Origin: Candidatus Aerophobota bacterium
Lineage (GTDB): Bacteria > Aerophobota > Aerophobia > Aerophobales > AE-B3A
Assembly: GCA_030672445.1 (NCBI GenBank)
Contig: DAOVGK010000025.1
Location: 1 to 8,869, forward strand
Direction of reading: 5' to 3'
Length of the DNA: 8,869 bases
Part shown: positions 4,518-8,869 of the stretch, in pieces
Layout: each line of letters starts with the position of its first letter
Numbering within the stretch: position 1 is the stretch's first letter
Made by a program: the position numbers and the translations under genes
The notes under the pieces: generated by a model
What the model saw: the letters and a program-made list of their open reading frames with translations, nothing else
Told to the model about the DNA's origin: nothing
Database searches by the model: none

Positions 4518-6611
4518 GTGCCTAAGACAGCATTGTTAGAGATAGGGGTAGAGGACCTACCACCCTCTTTCGTTGGTGAGGCTCTCAGGCAGCTTAAAGA
4601 AAAAGGGGAGGAACTTTTTACCTCAGCCTATTTGGATTATGAAAGAATCAATACTTTCGGCAGTTCTCAACGGCTGGTCTTTCAGGTAGTGGGTCTATCC
4701 TCTCGCCAGAGACCACGTTTTGACAAGGAAATGGGTCCTCCTCAAATCATGGTTTTTGATGAGGCTGGAAAACTTACCCCCAAAGGCAGAGCTTACCTAA
4801 AAGCTAAAGGGATGAAAAAAGAAGATCTGGGGATAGAAAAACTAGAAAAAGGAAGCTATGTTTACATAAAAAGAAAGAAAATTAGTCAACCCACAGAGAA
4901 GCTTCTTTCCTCCCTTTTCTGTGAGCTCATCAGATCTATACATTTTCCTAAATCTATGAGATGGGGAAGAGAAGATTTTTCATTTGGACGGCCTGTTAGA
5001 TCTATTTTAGCTTTGTTTGGGGAAAAGATGGTAAGATTCAAGATAGCCGGAATTTCCTCGCATAGAAAAGCGAGAGGGCATCGTTTCCTTTCTCCTTCTT
5101 ATTTCTCGGTACCTACCCCTCAGGAATACTTTCTCCTTTTGAAAAAAAATTACGTTATAGTGGACCCGGAGGAACGCAAAAAGCTAATCCTTAGACAGAT
5201 AAGAAAAATAATCTCTTCCTTAAGAAAAACTTATCCCCGGGCAAAAATTTATGAGGATGAGGATCTTTTGGAGGAACTAGTCTATCTGGTTGAGTATCCT
5301 ACTTTATTTATAGGAGAGTTTGATCAAAGATTTCTCTCTCTTCCTCAGCCTGTCCTGAAAGCTTGCTTGAGAGATTATCAGAAGCATTTCTCAGTAGGAG
5401 ATGGGGAAAAAAGCCTTGCCTATTTTGTGGGAGTAAGGGAAGGTAATAAAGATCACTTAGAAGAGGTGGTGGAGGGTAATCGTAGAGTACTTCACGCACG
5501 CTTAACCGATGCCATGTTTTTTCTTGAGGAGGATAAAAAGACTCCTTTAGACAAAAGGGTGTCAGAACTTAAAGAGATGATTGCTCAGGAAAAACTGGGT
5601 AGTTATTATGATAAAACGATGAGGCTGGTAAAGCTTACTGATAGAATCGCCTCTCATCTGGAACAGAGTAAGAAAATTAAGGAAAAGGCAAAGGAAGCAG
5701 CCTATCTTTGTAAGGCGGATTTAGTTACCCAGATGGTTAAGGAATTTCCCTCTCTGCATGGAGTAATGGGGCAGGAATACGCCCTTCAATCTGGAAAAGA
5801 TTTGGAGGTGGCTCAGGCCATTCTAGAACACAGAATGCCTCGCTTTAGTGGAGATGGACTTCCTCACACAGAGGAAGGAGCAACCCTTGCTTTAACCGAC
5901 AAGGTTGACACCCTGGTAGGTTCCTTCTGGGCCGGATTTATTCCCTCCGGAGCAGGGGACCCCTGGGGTTTACGAAGAGAGGCACAGGGAATAGTTGAGA
6001 TAATTTTAGATAAGGAATGGCAAATTAGTTTAGACTACCTGATTAGAGAGTCTTTAAAGCTTTACCGAGAAAAAATCACCGGCATTGATCTCAAAGTTAA
6101 AGAATTCCTCCGGGCAAGAATTGTCGGGATTCTCAAAGAGAGAGAAGTTAAAACAGAGCAGGTTAAAGCTGTCTTAAAGGCTGGTTTCGACAATGTTGTT
6201 GATGTGGTTAAAAGAGGGGATGCTCTTCGCAGTGCTGCCACCAGATCAGAATTCAAAGAAGAGGTAATAGCCATCGTGAGGTTGGTCAACATCTTAAAGC
6301 AAGCCAAAGAATGGAGGCTCAGGATTCCTGAACACGTAAGAGAAGAGCTTTTGGAAGAAAAAGAGGAAAGGAATCTTTATCTCCACTGGAAAAAGATCGA
6401 ACTCCAAGTTGAAAAATTGTTAAATGAACAAAGTTATCCGCACGCCTATCAAATCCTTTCTACTTTGACGCACTCAATTCATGACTTCTTTGAGGGAGTT
6501 TTAGTAATGAGCGAAGACCAAAACTTAAGATTAAATCGTCTTTCTCTTTTGAGTAAAATAGGAAAAACTTTTCTCTCCATAGCTGATTTCACCGAACTCC
6601 AGGTAAAATGA
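4518..6611 (+). CDS. glyS: Glycine--tRNA ligase beta subunit
   Basis: GlyS (697 residues; E. coli 689) is the tRNA-binding beta subunit that partners GlyQ. Signatures in order are LLEIGVEDLPPSF (6-18), INTFGSSQRLVF (44-55), HFPKSMRWG (142-150), FGRPVRSILALFG (156-168), GHRF (187-190), the long conserved stretch from LVYLVEYPTLFIGEF through VLKACLRDYQKHF (255-291), NRRVLHARLTDAMFF (321-335), an HD-like helical region with CKADLVTQMVKEFPSLHGVMG (398-418; His where most family members have Gln), GAGDPWGLRREAQGI (478-492), and a C-terminal anticodon-binding (DALR-like) region after about 590. The GTG start is supported by GAGGAG 5 bases upstream. No frameshift or missing block is seen. The next gene is separated by an unusual 158-base repeat-bearing spacer. 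Confidence 0.97.
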   Translation: MPKTALLEIGVEDLPPSFVGEALRQLKEKGEELFTSAYLDYERINTFGSSQRLVFQVVGLSSRQRPRFDKEMGPPQIMVFDEAGKLTPKGRAYLKAKGMKKEDLGIEKLEKGSYVYIKRKKISQPTEKLLSSLFCELIRSIHFPKSMRWGREDFSFGRPVRSILALFGEKMVRFKIAGISSHRKARGHRFLSPSYFSVPTPQEYFLLLKKNYVIVDPEERKKLILRQIRKIISSLRKTYPRAKIYEDEDLLEELVYLVEYPTLFIGEFDQRFLSLPQPVLKACLRDYQKHFSVGDGEKSLAYFVGVREGNKDHLEEVVEGNRRVLHARLTDAMFFLEEDKKTPLDKRVSELKEMIAQEKLGSYYDKTMRLVKLTDRIASHLEQSKKIKEKAKEAAYLCKADLVTQMVKEFPSLHGVMGQEYALQSGKDLEVAQAILEHRMPRFSGDGLPHTEEGATLALTDKVDTLVGSFWAGFIPSGAGDPWGLRREAQGIVEIILDKEWQISLDYLIRESLKLYREKITGIDLKVKEFLRARIVGILKEREVKTEQVKAVLKAGFDNVVDVVKRGDALRSAATRSEFKEEVIAIVRLVNILKQAKEWRLRIPEHVREELLEEKEERNLYLHWKKIELQVEKLLNEQSYPHAYQILSTLTHSIHDFFEGVLVMSEDQNLRLNRLSLLSKIGKTFLSIADFTELQVK

Positions 6612-6622
6612 TAGGTAACTTG

Positions 6623-6720
6623 TTCACCACAAATATCGCAGAGTGCACAGAGATGAATCAAAAAGACAAACTTGACCAAAACTCGCCTCTTTTAGCGTTC
6701 TCGGCGTGCTCTGCGGTGAA
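6623..6720. repeat. Intergenic inverted repeat with TTCACC ends
   Basis: In the 158-base gap between glyS and the PSP1 gene, TTCACC (6623-6628) is mirrored by GGTGAA (6715-6720). Inside, CGCAGAG followed by CACAGAG-like units (6637-6652) pair with the complement of CTCGGCGTGCTCTGCG (6699-6714). Units resembling CGCAGAG or CACAGAG recur about every 10-12 bases. From memory this type (ACCGCAGAG / ACCACGGAG tracts) is dispersed between genes in many environmental bacterial genomes, with unknown origin. It could form a hairpin in the glyS-ricT transcript. I see no intrinsic terminator or good promoter in the gap. Confidence 0.65.
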
Positions 6721-6769
6721 ATATGATAAGGCTGAATAGTCACAATGACAGTGGTGAAGGAACCATAAA

Positions 6770-7573
6770 ATGGCTCTGGTAGGGATAGAAATTTATCCTA
6801 CAGGTGGAATGGTACACATAATCTCCAAAAAGACGGATCTGGAGAAAGGAGATTGGTGTCTTTACTCGCTGAGAGAAGGAATGGGAATAGGGAGGGTAAA
6901 ATTTATCTGTCCAAGTAGCGGAAAAGCTTCTCTTCTAGGCGGAGAAAAAATAAGAAAAGCGACCCCGGAAGACAGAGCGGAATTTGAACGTCGGCACCAA
7001 ATTGAGAAAAAATCGTACCGAATAGCTTTAGAGAAGATCTCTTCTCACAAGCTCTCTATGAAACTAATAGCCACTAAGTACCCTTTAGAGATCAGCCGAA
7101 TTACCTTTTACTACATAGCCAAAGAGCGAGTAGATTTTCGGGCCTTGGTCAAGGATTTGGCTGCTATTTTTAAAGTGAGGATACAGATGCAGCAGATTGG
7201 AGTAAGAGATGAGCCCCAGCTCTTTGGAGGTTGTGGGATTTGTGGTAGGCCTGTTTGTTGTGCCTTATTTTTAGGTAAACATAAAGAAAAGCTCGATTCG
7301 GTAAGCCTGGAGGCTGCACGCCTACAGAACCTTCCTTTGACCTCCTCCAAAATATCGGGAATATGTGGAAGACTTCGCTGCTGCCTGAATTTCGAATATC
7401 CTACCTACGCTGTTTTAAAGAAAGGACTGCCCCGGGTAGGAGAAATTGTTCGCTGCCAAGGGGAAGAGGTGAAGGTGATAGCCCAGGATATACTAAAAGG
7501 AACCGTGGTAGTGGAGACTGAGGAAGGAATAAGAAAACCATTAACTAAGGAGGAGCTAAAAAATATAAGTTGA
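6770..7573 (+). CDS. ricT: PSP1 domain protein, RicT/YaaT family
   Basis: This 267-residue protein is about the length of B. subtilis RicT (YaaT, about 275). In Bacillus, RicT forms the RicA-RicF-RicT complex, which carries iron-sulfur clusters, modulates RNase Y mRNA processing, and affects tRNA modification and development. The C-terminal PSP1 domain is clear: QQIGVRDEPQLFGGCGICGRP (141-161), then CC at 163-164, then LTSSKISGICGRLRCCLNFEY (190-210). Conserved cysteines are C155, C158, C163, C164, C199, C204 and C205, suited to metal or cluster binding. The N-terminal ~85 residues are a divergent beta-rich segment. ATG at 6770 has GAAGGA 8 bases upstream. Its stop overlaps the next start (TTGA). 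No RicA or RicF homologue is visible in the window, so whether it acts in the Bacillus-type complex here is unknown. Confidence 0.9.
   Translation: MALVGIEIYPTGGMVHIISKKTDLEKGDWCLYSLREGMGIGRVKFICPSSGKASLLGGEKIRKATPEDRAEFERRHQIEKKSYRIALEKISSHKLSMKLIATKYPLEISRITFYYIAKERVDFRALVKDLAAIFKVRIQMQQIGVRDEPQLFGGCGICGRPVCCALFLGKHKEKLDSVSLEAARLQNLPLTSSKISGICGRLRCCLNFEYPTYAVLKKGLPRVGEIVRCQGEEVKVIAQDILKGTVVVETEEGIRKPLTKEELKNIS
7547..7553 (+). promoter_or_regulatory. Distant ribosome binding site for the PP-loop gene
   Basis: AAGGAGG lies inside the end of the PSP1 gene, 16 bases before the TTG start at 7570, farther than usual. The overlapping TTGA suggests start by re-initiation of ribosomes finishing the PSP1 gene. 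Confidence 0.45.
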
Positions 7574-8547
7574 AGGCCCTAAGTCTATTTTCAGGAGGCC
7601 TGGATAGTATTCTGGCCACAAAGTTTTTGCAGCTACAGGGAATTGAAATGGAGGGAGTGTGCTTTGTCTCTCCCTTTTTTGATAGAAAAAAGGCAACCAG
7701 AGCGGCCGAAAATCTAAAAATACTCCTCCATACCGTAGATATAGGAGAAGACCTTCTTTCCCTTCTCCTTTCACCTCCCCATGGCTTTGGAAAGGGAGCT
7801 AATCCCTGCGTTGACTGCCATATTCTTATGGTCAAGAAGGCAGCACGCTTAATGCAAAAAATAGGAGCACAATTTCTGGTGAGTGGGGAAGTCTTGGGGG
7901 AAAGACCGAAATCACAGAGCAGATGGGCTCTTAATGTAATAAATGAGGAGTCGGGCTGGGGAGATTATCTTCTCCGTCCCCTGACCTCTAAAAACTTACC
8001 TCCCACCTTTCCAGAAAAAAGGGGATGGGTGAAAAGAGATAAGCTTCTTGGAATCAAAGGGCGGGGTAGAGAGATTCAATTAAGAATGGCTGAATCTTTT
8101 GGAATCTCGGACTTTCCCACCCCGGCCGGAGGATGCCTGCTTACCGATCCAGTCTTCTCCAAACGGGTTAAGGATTTATTAGCCCGGGGAAAGCTCAATC
8201 TCAATGAGATCGAACTTCTTAAAATGGGAAGACACTTTCGCCTGGAGAATACCACCAAGCTCATTGTGGCCAGAAATAAAGAAGAAAACAGAAAAATTCT
8301 CGAACTGGCTACCCCCGGCGACTTTTTTCTTGAGGTAGTCGATTTCCCAGGGCCGGTGGGACTTTTAAGGGGAGAACCACACCTTATCCTCAAGGCCGCT
8401 GCCGCAGTCAGTCGTTACAGTGATGCTCCCCAAACCAGGGTAAAAGTGAAGTATTATCAATTCCCTCATACAGGGGAAAAATACGTTGAAGTAAACCGTG
8501 CAGAAGATGAGGAATTGGAGGCACTCAGAATCGGAGGTGGTCAGTGA
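7570..8547 (+). CDS. PP-loop tRNA thiolation-type protein fused to an NFACT-R/DUF814-like domain
   Basis: This 325-residue protein begins with an ATP-pyrophosphatase (PP-loop) domain: SGGLDS at 8-13, a GANPCVDCH motif (C80, C83) like the NPCxxC of MnmA-type 2-thiouridylases, VSGEVLGERPKSQ (104-116), and AGGCLLTDP with C189 (186-194). Such domains adenylate a tRNA uridine before sulfur transfer, and C80/C83/C189 could carry sulfur or a cluster. From about 219 the sequence (GRHFRLENTTKLIVARN, EEN, then FPGPVGLLRG, then AAAAVSRYSD) resembles the NFACT-R/DUF814 RNA-binding domain. No THUMP domain is present, so it is not ordinary ThiI, and it lacks the MnmA C-terminal barrels. TTG at 7570 is the only start: the frame opens after a stop at 7546-7548 and the P-loop begins at residue 8. 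It overlaps the PSP1 stop by 4 bases. Target nucleoside is unknown; a tRNA thiolase is my best inference. Confidence 0.82.
   Translation: MKALSLFSGGLDSILATKFLQLQGIEMEGVCFVSPFFDRKKATRAAENLKILLHTVDIGEDLLSLLLSPPHGFGKGANPCVDCHILMVKKAARLMQKIGAQFLVSGEVLGERPKSQSRWALNVINEESGWGDYLLRPLTSKNLPPTFPEKRGWVKRDKLLGIKGRGREIQLRMAESFGISDFPTPAGGCLLTDPVFSKRVKDLLARGKLNLNEIELLKMGRHFRLENTTKLIVARNKEENRKILELATPGDFFLEVVDFPGPVGLLRGEPHLILKAAAAVSRYSDAPQTRVKVKYYQFPHTGEKYVEVNRAEDEELEALRIGGGQ
8533..8538 (+). promoter_or_regulatory. Ribosome binding site fixing the HAD gene GTG start
   Basis: GGAGGT inside the end of the PP-loop gene lies 5 bases before GTG at 8544, which overlaps the stop as GTGA. Confidence 0.75.
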
Positions 8548-8869
8548 GTCTTTACATCTTTGATTTAGATGGAGTGATCTACCGGGGGGAAAGGCTTCTT
8601 CCCGGGGTAAAAGAGACCCTATCCAAACTCAGAAAAAGGAAAGACCGAGTCTCCTTTCTCACTAATAACTCCACCCTGAGTAGATCCGGTTTTCAAAAAA
8701 AACTTACCCAAATGGGGATTGAGGTAAGTCTGGAAGAGCTTTTTCCATCCTCCTATCTAGCTGCTATTTATCTTGGCCACAAAATTAAAAGAAAAAACAC
8801 TAAGGTGCTGGTTTTCGGAGAGGAAGGTCTTTTCGAGGAACTGAGCCAGGCGGGGATTAAGCTTACTTC
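8544..8869 (+). CDS. HAD-superfamily phosphatase, NagD/4-nitrophenylphosphatase type, cut by window edge
   Basis: I translated 108 codons from GTG to the right edge without a stop; the rest is missing. HAD motif I is FDLDGVIYRG with nucleophile Asp7 and acid/base Asp9, directly followed by the G-x-x-LLPG pattern of subfamily IIA (NagD, phosphoglycolate and 4-nitrophenyl phosphatases). Motif II is FLTNNST at 38-44. Then comes the cap-domain entry with GIEVSLEELFPSSYLAA and KVLVFGEEGL. The substrate cannot be assigned from this part. It shares 4 bases (GTGA) with the PP-loop gene and has a good ribosome binding site, so it is the third member of a translationally coupled ricT-PP-loop-HAD group. 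Confidence 0.9.
   Translation, partial: MSLYIFDLDGVIYRGERLLPGVKETLSKLRKRKDRVSFLTNNSTLSRSGFQKKLTQMGIEVSLEELFPSSYLAAIYLGHKIKRKNTKVLVFGEEGLFEELSQAGIKLT

Noticed and set aside
6672..6727. Promoter for ricT in the repeat spacer (TTGACC at 6672, TATGAT at 6722)
   Set aside because: The two elements are 44 bases apart and neither has a partner at 16-18 bases, so I do not support a promoter here.
6612..6769. Intrinsic terminator after glyS
   Set aside because: The inverted repeat is long and imperfect and is not followed by a T tract.
7545..7835. Minus-strand open frames across the ricT/PP-loop junction
   Set aside because: Antisense to two conserved coupled genes, with no start signals.

Overview
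This window appears to come from a bacterial chromosome, probably that of an uncultured or poorly described anaerobe or thermophile. The evidence is an alpha2beta2 (GlyQ/GlyS) glycyl-tRNA synthetase, strong AAGGAGG-type ribosome binding sites, near-consensus sigma70-type promoters, tight 4-base gene overlaps and frequent GTG/TTG starts. An archaeal-flavoured eIF2B-like plus Nudix pair, a DUF362 protein and a RicT (PSP1) protein together fit candidate phyla or deep-branching clostridia-like groups. I cannot fix the taxon from sequence alone.

Layout: positions 1-3108 hold five genes on the minus strand. Read in their own direction they are a DUF362 putative iron-sulfur protein (with its own excellent promoter at 3152-3180), a 72-residue charged helical protein, a CinA-C/PncC-type NMN deamidase, a Nudix hydrolase, and an eIF2B-alpha/ribose-1,5-bisphosphate-isomerase-like protein that runs off the left edge. 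The last four are packed with gaps of 27 and 11 bases and an 11-base overlap, so they look like one operon. PncC, Nudix and the eIF2B-like protein suggest a pyridine-nucleotide or ribose-phosphate salvage theme, which is inference.

Positions 3109-3606 are the divergent spacer. It is dominated by an imperfect palindrome of about 280-310 bases centred near 3391. At least eight separate paired segments share that centre, so it is either a MITE-like fold-back element or a long structured RNA. A near-perfect promoter for the rightward operon (3489-3517) lies inside its right arm.

Positions 3607-8869 are a plus-strand run: glyQ, glyS, a 158-base spacer carrying an inverted TTCACC...GGTGAA repeat, ricT-like (PSP1), a PP-loop tRNA-thiolation-type protein fused to an NFACT-R/DUF814-like domain, and the start of a HAD-family (NagD-type) phosphatase cut by the right edge. 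The common thread is tRNA charging and RNA modification. The last three genes overlap by 4 bases at each junction (TTGA, GTGA), so they are almost certainly co-translated.

The best candidates for something undescribed are the fold-back element with its embedded promoter, and the PP-loop/NFACT-R fusion coupled to RicT.
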